In this document: positions 1 to 6,788 of the stretch, piece after piece
How the letters are laid out: the number at the start of each line of letters is the position of its first letter
Numbering within the stretch: the stretch's first letter is position 1
Assembly (NCBI GenBank): GCA_900767585.1
Contig: CAAFZP010000032.1
Coordinates: forward strand, 1 to 27,457
Length of the DNA stretch: 27,457 nucleotides
Direction of reading: 5' to 3'
Origin: Lachnospiraceae bacterium
GTDB taxonomy: Bacteria > Bacillota > Clostridia > Lachnospirales > Lachnospiraceae
Notes under the pieces: model-generated
What the model was told of the DNA's origin: nothing
Database searches by the model: none
What the model saw: the letters and a program-made list of their open reading frames with translations, nothing else
Position numbers and translations under genes: made by a program

Positions 1-25
1 AAAAACTCCTGTATAATGCAGATAC

Positions 26-54
26 GGGCAGAACCTAAAAAATCGGCTCTGCCC
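26..54 (+). terminator. Hairpin, possible terminator of an upstream gene
   Basis: GGGCAGAACC and GGCTCTGCCC form a 10-bp stem with one mismatch around an A-rich loop. The sequence after it (ATTTGT) is only weakly T-rich, so this is a poor intrinsic terminator. It may end a plus-strand gene lying left of the window. Nothing else in positions 1-177 supports a gene; two TATAATGC strings (near 13 and 132) could be -10 boxes. Confidence 0.3.
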
Positions 55-177
55 ATTTGTAACTATTCACAAATCTTATATCGGTTTTTAACGTTTACAC
101 AAAACTTGAAACGGTCTCTTTTAAGGAATTGTATAATGCGAATGTGCAATAATTGAACTTTTTACAGAACAATTAAT

Positions 178-218
178 ATCCCCGGAGATAGGGTTAACCA
201 CCCAAAATCTCCGGGGAT
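178..218. other. Strong GC-rich hairpin next to the CYTH gene 3' end
   Basis: A perfect 12-bp inverted repeat, ATCCCCGGAGAT and ATCTCCGGGGAT, encloses a small GGG/CCC inner stem. It lies just beyond the stop codon of the minus-strand CYTH gene. Neither side carries a proper T-tract, so it may be a weak bidirectional terminator, an mRNA 3'-end stabiliser, or part of a short RNA starting from the TATAAT near 131. Confidence 0.5.
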
Positions 219-241
219 GTTTCGCTTGAAAATAACGTTAA

Positions 242-763
242 TTATGCAGAAAGTGACTGTATAAACTGTGCGATTTCTTCTTTGCGCATCACGCTCATCG
301 TACTGTTGTGGAAATGCGTATCATACGTCACTTCTTTTTTCACTGCAAAAGAATCCGGTAAGGTGTAGTTCTTGGCTGTTTCTTCATCCGGGAATTCCAC
401 TTCGCCCATAACAAGCCCATCAAACAATCCTTCGAAGATATCAAGCTCTAAGGTAAGCCCCTGATTAAGCGGAATCTTATAGCGCGTTTTCGCAATCACA
501 TTGCCGTCTGCTTTGGCGCAGAGTGTCCGGTAAGCAGCTTCGTCAATCGGAAGCTCAAATTCCTGTCGGGCTAACATACCACTACTTTTGACAGTCAGGA
601 CATATTGGTAATCAGAGACTGCAGATGCTGCGCCGTATAAGGTTTTCTTGCGTACCCGGATCACCGGATTGGTCGTCACATATGCCTGCTCGATGCCGTA
701 ATGTGGATATGTGTCTAGCTGATCTGGCAGTTTATGAAATAAAAATTTGCGTTCGATTTCCAT
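242..763 (-). CDS. CYTH domain-containing protein
   Basis: This 173-residue protein begins with EIERKF, the ExExK signature of the CYTH superfamily (adenylate cyclase CyaB, thiamine triphosphatase, inorganic triphosphatases). These enzymes form a beta-tunnel that binds organic or inorganic triphosphates with divalent metals. Other expected charged strands are visible: RVRKK near residues 36-40, a YVLTVKSSG strand near 54-62 and GEVEF near 120-124. No signal peptide or membrane segment is seen, so it should be cytoplasmic. The start is set by a GGAGG ribosome binding site about 8 bases upstream. It is transcribed divergently from the DJ-1-like gene. The substrate cannot be predicted; an inorganic triphosphatase-type activity is the family-level guess. 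Confidence 0.88.
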   Translation of the reverse strand: MEIERKFLFHKLPDQLDTYPHYGIEQAYVTTNPVIRVRKKTLYGAASAVSDYQYVLTVKSSGMLARQEFELPIDEAAYRTLCAKADGNVIAKTRYKIPLNQGLTLELDIFEGLFDGLVMGEVEFPDEETAKNYTLPDSFAVKKEVTYDTHFHNSTMSVMRKEEIAQFIQSLSA

Positions 764-837
764 ATTTTGTTCCTCCGTGTCTGGAATATCTTGAAGATTT
801 CCCCAAACTATTATATACTACATGTAATTATGGGATG

Positions 838-866
838 GAATTGTATCATTTGCTGGATACAAATTC
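838..866. promoter_or_regulatory. Inverted repeat in the divergent CYTH / DJ-1 spacer
   Basis: GAATTGTATC and GATACAAATTC are near-perfect inverted arms separated by 8 bases. The site lies between two divergent genes. On the minus strand it sits upstream of a TATAAT-like -10 at 815-810, so it could be an operator. No regulator is identifiable from the sequence. Confidence 0.35.
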
Positions 867-1010
867 GTAAAACCATAACCGGTCAATAATTCCTTGTAAA
901 TTATAATGTATTTTATAATAGAAGGAAAGTGGAATTTTAGAAGATGAATATACATGTTTGCGGGTCGGAAATCAACCGGTTTCATGATGCGCAGGGCAAG
1001 GAGGATGCAT

Positions 1011-1556
1011 ATGAGTAAAGTAAATGTATATCTTGCAGATGGTTTTGAAGAGGTCGAAGGGCTGACCGTCGTAGATCTGCTGCGGCGCGCAGGCATCGAG
1101 ACAGATATGGTATCCATTATGGGACGGAAAGAAATTACCGGTGCACGGAAGATTCCCGTGCTGGCAGATAAGCTCTTTGAAGAGCAGGACGATCCGGATG
1201 TGATCGTGCTTCCGGGCGGTATGCCGGGAACCCTGCACTTAAAGGCGCATGAAGGTCTGGCAGATCTGATCCGGAAAGCAGACAAGGAAGGAAAATTGCT
1301 TGCAGCAATCTGTGCAGCACCAACCATCTATGGAGAGATGGGACTTCTCGAAGGAAAGAATGCAACCTGCTATCCGGGCATGGAGGACAAGCTGCTTGGT
1401 GCAAACTGGCAGGAGCAGCCGGTCGTTGTCGACGGAAACTTCGTGACAAGCCGGGGCGTTGGGACAGCGATTGCATTTGCACTCACATTGGTTACAATCC
1501 TGAAGGATGAAGAAACAGCGAAGTCTTTGGCGAATAGTATAGTTTATAAATGGTAA
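1011..1556 (+). CDS. DJ-1/PfpI family protein
   Basis: A 181-residue protein of the DJ-1/ThiJ/PfpI superfamily (class I glutamine amidotransferase-like fold). The N-terminal strand and GFEEVEGLTVVDLLRRAGI block (residues 11-29), VLPGGMPG (67-73) and the nucleophile-elbow Cys101 in AAICAAP are all present, with acidic residues near 13-16 that usually pair with the cysteine. Family members act as glyoxalase/deglycase, chaperone or oxidative-stress proteins; the exact activity cannot be told from sequence. An in-frame ATG exists at 954, but AAGGAGG at 998-1004 places the start at 1011. Only 19 bases separate it from murF, so the two are probably cotranscribed. Confidence 0.92.
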   Translation: MSKVNVYLADGFEEVEGLTVVDLLRRAGIETDMVSIMGRKEITGARKIPVLADKLFEEQDDPDVIVLPGGMPGTLHLKAHEGLADLIRKADKEGKLLAAICAAPTIYGEMGLLEGKNATCYPGMEDKLLGANWQEQPVVVDGNFVTSRGVGTAIAFALTLVTILKDEETAKSLANSIVYKW

Positions 1557-1575
1557 TTCCAATCGGGAGGACGTT

Positions 1576-2940
1576 ATGTACAGATTAACGATAAAGGATA
1601 TATTGGAAGCAACAGGCGGCGTATTGCTGTGTGGCGATGAAAATACAGAGATCAAAGATGTCTGCATCAATTCCAAGGAGATCAAGCCGGGCGATTTGTT
1701 TGTCCCGATCATCGGGGAGCGGGTTGACGCGCATCGTTTTATCGAGAGCGCACTTCACACAGGTGCGGCAACCCTGACATCACAGCATACTGATATTGTC
1801 GTATCGGAGAAGCCGTTTGTCTACGTGAGTGATACAGAAAAAGCGTTGCAGGATATCGGCGCTTACGTGCGCAAGAAGTTTAAGAAACCGGTTATCGGTG
1901 TGACCGGAAGTGTTGGAAAGACGACGACGAGACAGATGATTGCAACCGTGCTTTCGGGATGCTTAAATGTCTACCAGACCGAGGGCAATCTGAATTCCCA
2001 GATCGGTGTGCCGCTGACCCTTCGCCGGATTGACGAGAACGCAGAGGCAGCGGTGCTTGAAATGGGTATCAGTGAGCCGGGACAGATGGAGATTCTGTCT
2101 GACATGGTGAAGCCGGATATCTGTGTCGTGACGATGATCGGTGTTGCACATATCGAATTTATGAAGACGCGTGAGAACATCCGCAAAGAGAAGTTGTCGA
2201 TTATCAATCATATGAGCCCGGATGGCGTGCTGTTCTTAAATGGCGACGATGCACTGCTCGCAGAAGTGAAAGGTGATACAGGTGTCCGTACATTTACATA
2301 CGGAACCGGTGCGGACTGCGATTACCGGGCGGAGAATCTTCATATGGAAGATTACCAGTATGTATATGATTTCGTGCATGGAGACACGCGTGTGCATGTG
2401 CGGCTCAATGCTCTTGGCAAGCACAATGTCGGAAATTCATTGGTCGGTCTTGCGATTGCAGATTATATGGGATTGGATTTGGAGAAGGCAGCAGCCGGAC
2501 TTTCCGAGTTCAAGGGACTTCGTCAGAAGCTGATCCGTGTTCCGGGTAAATATACGATTATCGATGATACTTATAATGCAAGTCCGGACTCCATGAAGGC
2601 AAGTCTGGATGTGCTGGAGGATCTGGAGACAACGGGTAAGAAGATCGCGGTGCTTGGCGATATGTTCGAGCTTGGCGAAAATGCAGAGCAGTATCATTAT
2701 GAAGTTGGAAAATACGTGGCGACGAAGAAGCTCGACGAGCTGGTCGTAGTCGGGGATCTGGCACAGCATATCATGCAGGGCGTGAAGGACAGCAACTCAG
2801 ATATCAACTGTTACAGCTTCAAGGACAATGGCGAGGTTGCTTTGTATCTGCTTTCTGTGATGCAGCCGGAAGATATCGTGCTGATCAAAGGCTCGAATGG
2901 TATGCATCTGGATGAAGTTGTAAATAATATGCTTGGATAA
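1576..2940 (+). CDS. murF: UDP-N-acetylmuramoyl-tripeptide--D-alanyl-D-alanine ligase
   Basis: MurF catalyses the last cytoplasmic step of the peptidoglycan precursor pathway, ATP-dependent addition of D-Ala-D-Ala to the UDP-MurNAc tripeptide. The 454-residue length is normal. The Mur ligase N-terminal domain is at about 1-100 (INSKEIKPGDLFVPIIG). The central ATPase domain has the P-loop GVTGSVGKTTT at 108-118, followed by EGNLNSQIGVPLTL and an EMGISEPGQM segment. The C-terminal domain begins near the DDTYNASPDSM motif (about 331). A GGGAGG ribosome binding site precedes the ATG. It follows the DJ-1-like gene closely and is followed by a hairpin terminator. No other cell-wall cluster genes adjoin it. 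Confidence 0.96.
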   Translation: MYRLTIKDILEATGGVLLCGDENTEIKDVCINSKEIKPGDLFVPIIGERVDAHRFIESALHTGAATLTSQHTDIVVSEKPFVYVSDTEKALQDIGAYVRKKFKKPVIGVTGSVGKTTTRQMIATVLSGCLNVYQTEGNLNSQIGVPLTLRRIDENAEAAVLEMGISEPGQMEILSDMVKPDICVVTMIGVAHIEFMKTRENIRKEKLSIINHMSPDGVLFLNGDDALLAEVKGDTGVRTFTYGTGADCDYRAENLHMEDYQYVYDFVHGDTRVHVRLNALGKHNVGNSLVGLAIADYMGLDLEKAAAGLSEFKGLRQKLIRVPGKYTIIDDTYNASPDSMKASLDVLEDLETTGKKIAVLGDMFELGENAEQYHYEVGKYVATKKLDELVVVGDLAQHIMQGVKDSNSDINCYSFKDNGEVALYLLSVMQPEDIVLIKGSNGMHLDEVVNNMLG

Positions 2941-2994
2941 TAAGATACATGAATTGTGACAGTGGCATGGAGATGAAACAATTTGTGTATCCGA

Positions 2995-3028
2995 TGAGGT
3001 TCTATGGATACATAGGACCTCACTTTTA
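2995..3028 (+). terminator. Rho-independent terminator after murF
   Basis: TGAGGTTCTATG pairs with CATAGGACCTCA (12 bp including one G-U) around a GATA tetraloop, followed by a short CTTTTA tail. The stem is strong and the tail weak. The right arm overlaps the beginning of the 61-bp tandem array. Confidence 0.6.
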
Positions 3029-3312
3029 TGTGGAAAGATATGGAAATGCTATGTATGCGCATTTACATGATCAGATATTTTCATTTTAATGTGGTGAGCA
3101 ATGGAAATACTGTGTATGCACATTTACATGATCAGATACTTTCATTTTAATGTGGTGAGCAATGGAAATACTGTGTATGCACATCTACATGATCAGATAC
3201 TTTCATTTTAATGTGGTGAGCAATGGAAATGTTATGTATGCACATCTACATGATTAGATACATTCATTTTTATGTGGAAAGCAATGGAAATGTCTGTACA
3301 CATGTTGATGTG
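3021..3312. repeat. 61-bp tandem repeat array, about 4.5 copies
   Basis: The string ATGGAAAT recurs with exact 61-bp spacing (from 3040, 3101, 3162, 3223 and 3284). Copies share TTCATTTTAATGTGGTGAG and CACATTTACATGATCAGATA. The central copies are nearly identical while the outer ones are degenerate, which suggests expansion from the middle. Sixty-one is not a multiple of three and no frame is maintained, so it is not coding. Each copy holds a TGATCA palindrome and a CATTTTAATG mini-palindrome. The array fills most of the 695-bp gene-free stretch between murF and the rubrerythrin gene. Confidence 0.92.
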
Positions 3313-3462
3313 TGAAATCGTGGAACTACATATAGATAAGAGCGTGCGTATTGCACCATCTATACTTGTATGAGTCGACGGAATGTGAAAATGCATATGG
3401 AATCGTCCGGCGACGTGATAGGATCTAATCGTGAAAAATTCGTAAATTATGAAAAATACAGG

Positions 3463-3491
3463 TTGACAGTCAGAAAAAGGTGTGCTATATT
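3463..3491 (+). promoter_or_regulatory. Sigma-A promoter of the rubrerythrin gene
   Basis: TTGACA (3463-3468), a 17-bp spacer and TATATT (3486-3491) form a near-consensus promoter. The predicted transcription start, about 3498, lies about 138 bases upstream of the rubrerythrin ATG. Confidence 0.75.
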
Positions 3492-3505
3492 AACAATAAC
3501 AAAAA

Positions 3506-3520
3506 TGATAATCATTACTG
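3506..3520 (+). promoter_or_regulatory. Fur/PerR-family box downstream of the promoter
   Basis: TGATAATCATTACTG matches the Fur-family 7-1-7 consensus TGATAATNATTATCA at 11 of 14 informative bases, with the left half perfect, and contains the palindrome ATGAT-A-ATCAT. It lies just past the predicted transcription start, a position suited to repression. PerR control of rubrerythrin genes is known in clostridia; the Fur and PerR boxes are too similar to separate here. Confidence 0.6.
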
Positions 3521-3635
3521 ATTTAGAAAAATGTGGATCGATCAGTTATTGTAAGTATCGTTTTGTATAATTGCAGATATTATAGCAAAGTATATCATGT
3601 GTATAAACATGTGGAAGAACGAAAGGAGATTTATT

Positions 3636-4223
3636 ATGAAATTTGTATGTACAGTTTGTGGATATGTTTATGAAGGTGACGCAGCTCCGGCAGAGTGCCC
3701 GGTTTGCCATGTTGGCGCAGATAAGTTCAAGAAAGTAGAAGACGGAGCGGTGACACTGGCTGCTGAGCATGAGTTTGGCGTATATGCATCTACTGTAAAG
3801 AATAATCCGGAAATCAGCGACGAGGATAAGAAGTTTATCTTTGATCAGCTTAAGGCAAACTTCAATGGTGAGTGCTCAGAGGTTGGTATGTACCTTTGCA
3901 TGGCAAGAATCGCACATCGTGAAGGCTATCCTGAGATCGGTCTCTACTGGGAGAAGGCAGCTTACGAAGAAGCAGAGCATGCAGCAAAGTTTGCTGAGAT
4001 GTTAGGTGAGGACTTAGAGCCAAATATGACAAGCTCTACCAAGAAGAACCTTGCTTGGAGAGTTGACTGCGAATATGGCGCAACAGCAGGTAAGGTTGAC
4101 CTTGCAAAATGTGCAAAGAAGAATAATCTGGATGCAATCCATGACACTGTTCATGAGATGGCAAGAGACGAGGCTAGACATGGCAAAGCATTAGAGGGAC
4201 TTTTGAAGAGGTACTTTGGTTAA
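3636..4223 (+). CDS. Reverse rubrerythrin (rubredoxin domain first)
   Basis: A 195-residue non-heme diiron peroxidase-type protein that detoxifies hydrogen peroxide in anaerobes using electrons passed through its rubredoxin site. The rubredoxin-like domain is N-terminal, with Cys5, Cys8, Cys21 and Cys24 (CTVCGY and CPVC). A ferritin-like four-helix domain follows from about residue 45, with Glu ligands and ExxH motifs at 112-115 (EAEH) and 179-182 (EARH). This order is the reverse of classical rubrerythrin. A longer frame starts at 3597, but AAAGGAG at 3622-3628 fixes the start at 3636. It appears monocistronic: own promoter, Fur/PerR-like box, and a long hairpin straight after the stop. Confidence 0.94.
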   Translation: MKFVCTVCGYVYEGDAAPAECPVCHVGADKFKKVEDGAVTLAAEHEFGVYASTVKNNPEISDEDKKFIFDQLKANFNGECSEVGMYLCMARIAHREGYPEIGLYWEKAAYEEAEHAAKFAEMLGEDLEPNMTSSTKKNLAWRVDCEYGATAGKVDLAKCAKKNNLDAIHDTVHEMARDEARHGKALEGLLKRYFG

Positions 4224-4225
4224 GC

Positions 4226-4309
4226 TACAAGCCATGCAAAACAGTAAAAATAACGCTCCGCAAGTTTACTTGCAGGGGCGTTAATTTTTGCTGTTTTGCA
4301 TGGCTTGTA
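4226..4309. terminator. 84-bp long inverted repeat / bidirectional terminator
   Basis: The outer arms (TACAAGCCATGCAAAACAG and its complement CTGTTTTGCATGGCTTGTA) pair perfectly, then AAAAATAACGC pairs with GCGTTAATTTTT, and GCAAG/CTTGC closes the tip. The inner part with its T-rich right arm resembles an intrinsic terminator for the rubrerythrin gene; the outer 19 bp make it far longer than usual. The whole starts two bases after the stop codon. Confidence 0.75.
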
Positions 4310-4342
4310 AGCCTATCCATAATATCTGCCATACTTAACCAT

Positions 4343-4568
4343 ATTGGGAGAAATTTTGCTATTTTGAAAAAATCCCCCAATTCCACCCAGAAAAATAAAC
4401 TGCGATTGGGTAAAAAATGAAAAATAAGAAAAATCCCCCAAGCATTCAGGCAAATATATGAAAAATGATTGGGTAAAATTTTTTAAATGAGAGATTTTTC
4501 CCCAAAGGCAACCGAAAACGACAAAATTACTTTGGGAAAAGTTAACGGATTTGAAAAAATCCCCCAAT
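4343..4568. repeat. Ladder of four TTGGG...CCCAA hairpins, 61-64 bp apart
   Basis: Four units start at 4343, 4404, 4467 and 4531. Each runs about 38-40 bases from (G)ATTGGG or TTTGGG to a T/C-rich end resembling AAAAATCCCCCAA, so each can fold with a TTGGG/CCCAA stem; units 1 and 3 add an AAAA/TTTT inner stem. Spacers of 22-25 bases separate them and are dissimilar. A minus-strand open frame of 125 codons crosses the region, but the first unit is out of register with the others, so conservation is at the DNA level. Together with the 23-bp array it fills the 607-bp gene-free stretch before the GGDEF gene. A lone TATAAT at 4571-4576 could be a promoter -10 for that gene. Confidence 0.75.
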
Positions 4569-4643
4569 AGTATAATACCAAACTGCGTGGTGGCAATCAT
4601 GTATACAATTGAAGAGAAAATAATAGAAGTATTAGAGAGAAAA

Positions 4644-4766
4644 ATCATCGAATGCAGTTGGAGGAAATCATCGAATGCAGCTGGAGGCAATCAACGAATG
4701 CAGTTGGAGGCAATCATCGAATGCAGCTGGAGGCAATCATCGAATGCAGCTGTAAGAAATCATCGG
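4644..4766 (+). repeat. 23-bp tandem repeat array upstream of the GGDEF gene
   Basis: Five copies of ATCATCGAATGCAGCTGGAGGCA-like units occur at 4644, 4667, 4690, 4713 and 4736, plus a partial sixth. They differ at only one to four positions. Each contains GCAGYTG followed by GGAGG, a Shine-Dalgarno-like string, but no adjacent start codon. Because 23 is not a multiple of three, the array reads in three different frames without stops; short open frames across it look accidental. Confidence 0.92.
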
Positions 4767-4830
4767 ATTGTCAAATGGGAAAAAATGCGATAGAATACAA
4801 GGCGATTTTATTGAGAGCGAATGAAATCGG

Positions 4831-6660
4831 ATGCAGATTGAGGAGACAGACGAAACAATGCGATTCCTTCAGAAACAATATAATAAAAAATGGATGCTTC
4901 CGTTGCTGACTTTTGTAGTCGGATGTTTGATTTTGACAGCATTTATACATCATTCTTATGATACAAACCGAAAACAGGTGCGGATGATTACGGAGCTGAA
5001 TGCAAGCACCTATGCGGAACGACTGCGCGACGATATGAACCGCGGAGTTGCTATTGCCGATGCACTGAAAGCAATCATAATCAGCGGGGATGGGACAATT
5101 GACAATTTTGAAAAGGTATCTGAGAATCTGATGTCAGATTTTGTTCAAAGCATACAGATTGCACCGGATGGGGTTGTCACAGAGATTTACCCGGCGGAAG
5201 GAAATGAGGCAGGAAAGATAGACCTGCTTCATGATGAAAACCGTGGGGAAATCTGCCGCTATGGAAGAGATAACAATTGTGTAACGATGCAGGGACCGTT
5301 TGATTTAAAGCAGGGAGGCCTTGGAATTGCAGTTCGCTATCCTGTCTATCTTGAGGCGGCGGATGGGAATCCTGTATTCTGGGGATTTACCATAGTGATT
5401 ATCCGGGTTCCGGAAATTTTTGAAGAGTCGGTGCAGGCTCTTACGGAGTTTGGGTATGATTACTGCCTGACCAAGACGGTTTCTCCGCTTTCGGAAGAAC
5501 GTGAGAGATTATCCTTCTCGAAAGAAGATTTGACGAATCCGGTTACATATACGTTTGAATTCGGCGGCTGTACATTTAATCTGGCAGTCATGCCAAAAGA
5601 TGGATGGAAGCAAGGGAGGAAGATACTTCCGAATCTAGTTCTTGGATTCTTCATTGTATTATTTTTGACGGGATTGATGATTGTCATTCTTGTAATCGAA
5701 TTCCATCGGGAGGTATTAAAGAAGATAGCAATCACGGATCCACTAACCGGACTTTTGAATCGGGATGGGTTTGATGAACAAATCAAAAGTGCAATACAGG
5801 ATACCCCGGATGCGCATTGCGTGGGAATTCAGACAGACATTGATGACTTCAAATTTATCAATGATATGTATGGACATGAAGCGGGTGATACCGCGCTTCG
5901 GATACTTGCGCAGAGTATGCGGAATGTTTTTGAAAAGGATGCGATTCTATGCAGAAATGGTGGCGATGAATTCTCGGCGGTTCTGATAGGAATGACGGAG
6001 GCAGAAGCGAAGGAAAAAATCGAGAAATTCACTATGCAGCCTAGATATATCACACAGAATGGAGAGAAACGTCCATTTTATATTTCGCTTGGGTATGCAG
6101 AATATCCGAAGGATTGTGATGATGTATCGGAATTGATCGGCTGTGCGGATATGGCGCTTTATGCGGTAAAGTTACGCGGAAAGCATAGCTGCTGTGCGTA
6201 TGAGGGTAACTACAAAGTGCAGAATAGAAGCCAGTTGGGATTTGCACTTCAGGATGTGTCAAGGAATCTGCCGGGGGCATTTCTAATATACATTGCAGAT
6301 AAAACGAATGACCGCATTTTATTTGCGAATCAGGAGTTGATAGAATTTGCGGGATGTAAGGATTTTGATGAGTTTCTTGCATATACGGATCAGCGATTCC
6401 GGAATCTGATTCATCCGGAGGAGCAGGATGCGGTTGAGACGAGCATCTGGAAGCAGATTGATTCGGAGAAAAGTGGAAACAATGACTATGTCAAATTCCG
6501 TTTTGCGAAAAAAGACGGAACGTATCGTCCGGTATTCGATCATGGAAGAATTGTGAAGAACCGGTATTATGGAAATGTATTTTATGTGTTGATTATGGAT
6601 TGTGCTCTGATTGATTCATATTATGACGACGGATTGAGAGATTTGATGTTTCCGAAGTAA
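4831..6660 (+). CDS. Membrane CHASE-GGDEF-PAS diguanylate cyclase
   Basis: A 609-residue predicted diguanylate cyclase making cyclic di-GMP. An N-terminal membrane segment (about 21-40) leads to an extracellular CHASE-type sensor (about 45-262, with APDGVVTEIYP and FWGFTIVIIR), then a second membrane segment (about 266-290). The GGDEF domain (about 298-460) has DPLTGLLNRDGF and the intact signature NGGDEF at 376-381, so it should be active. The upstream RxxD inhibitory site is absent (EKDA in its place), which suggests no product inhibition. A PAS-like domain follows (about 470-595), an unusual C-terminal position. The ATG at 4831 lacks a good ribosome binding site; the in-frame ATG at 4858 has GAGGAG 12 bases upstream and may be the true start, costing nine residues. 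Confidence 0.9.
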   Translation: MQIEETDETMRFLQKQYNKKWMLPLLTFVVGCLILTAFIHHSYDTNRKQVRMITELNASTYAERLRDDMNRGVAIADALKAIIISGDGTIDNFEKVSENLMSDFVQSIQIAPDGVVTEIYPAEGNEAGKIDLLHDENRGEICRYGRDNNCVTMQGPFDLKQGGLGIAVRYPVYLEAADGNPVFWGFTIVIIRVPEIFEESVQALTEFGYDYCLTKTVSPLSEERERLSFSKEDLTNPVTYTFEFGGCTFNLAVMPKDGWKQGRKILPNLVLGFFIVLFLTGLMIVILVIEFHREVLKKIAITDPLTGLLNRDGFDEQIKSAIQDTPDAHCVGIQTDIDDFKFINDMYGHEAGDTALRILAQSMRNVFEKDAILCRNGGDEFSAVLIGMTEAEAKEKIEKFTMQPRYITQNGEKRPFYISLGYAEYPKDCDDVSELIGCADMALYAVKLRGKHSCCAYEGNYKVQNRSQLGFALQDVSRNLPGAFLIYIADKTNDRILFANQELIEFAGCKDFDEFLAYTDQRFRNLIHPEEQDAVETSIWKQIDSEKSGNNDYVKFRFAKKDGTYRPVFDHGRIVKNRYYGNVFYVLIMDCALIDSYYDDGLRDLMFPK

Positions 6661-6719
6661 TTTGGTATAGTCGATTTTGATGGGGGGAGCACCTCAAGGA
6701 CTATCCGAACGAGTGCAAA

Positions 6720-6757
6720 GCAGCCAGAAAGGATATCGACAGAAGACTTTCGGCTGC
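6720..6757. other. Inverted repeat between converging genes
   Basis: GCAGCCAGAAAG and CTTTCGGCTGC form an 11-12 bp imperfect stem with a 15-base loop. On the minus strand it is followed by TTTGC, so it may be a weak terminator for the minus-strand sigma-like gene; on the plus strand it is followed by ATTAAAAAA. Positions 6661-6788 otherwise hold no recognisable gene. Confidence 0.4.
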
Positions 6758-6788
6758 ATTAAAAAAGTGGCGATGTGCGCGTTAATGG

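Noticed and set aside
3021..3312. CRISPR array
   Set aside because: The whole 61-bp unit repeats, with no variable spacers, and no cas genes are nearby.
3370..3570. Small 66-codon gene upstream of the rubrerythrin gene
   Set aside because: It overlaps the promoter and Fur/PerR-like box and lacks a ribosome binding site.
4343..4568. CRISPR-like array of hairpin repeats with 22-25 base spacers
   Set aside because: The repeats are only loosely similar, spacers are too short and AT-rich, and no cas genes are present.
4313..4690. Minus-strand protein of 125 codons rich in Phe and Ser
   Set aside because: It runs across two DNA repeat arrays, has no convincing ribosome binding site, and repeat units are not kept in one frame.
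4551..4909. Two short plus-strand proteins across the 23-bp array
   Set aside because: The array reads without stops in all frames because of its period, and composition is not protein-like; no ribosome binding site supports them.
6661..6788. Gene remnant between the GGDEF and sigma-like genes
   Set aside because: A short frame (KAARKDIDRRLSAALKKW) looks protein-like but has no recognisable family, start or ribosome binding site.
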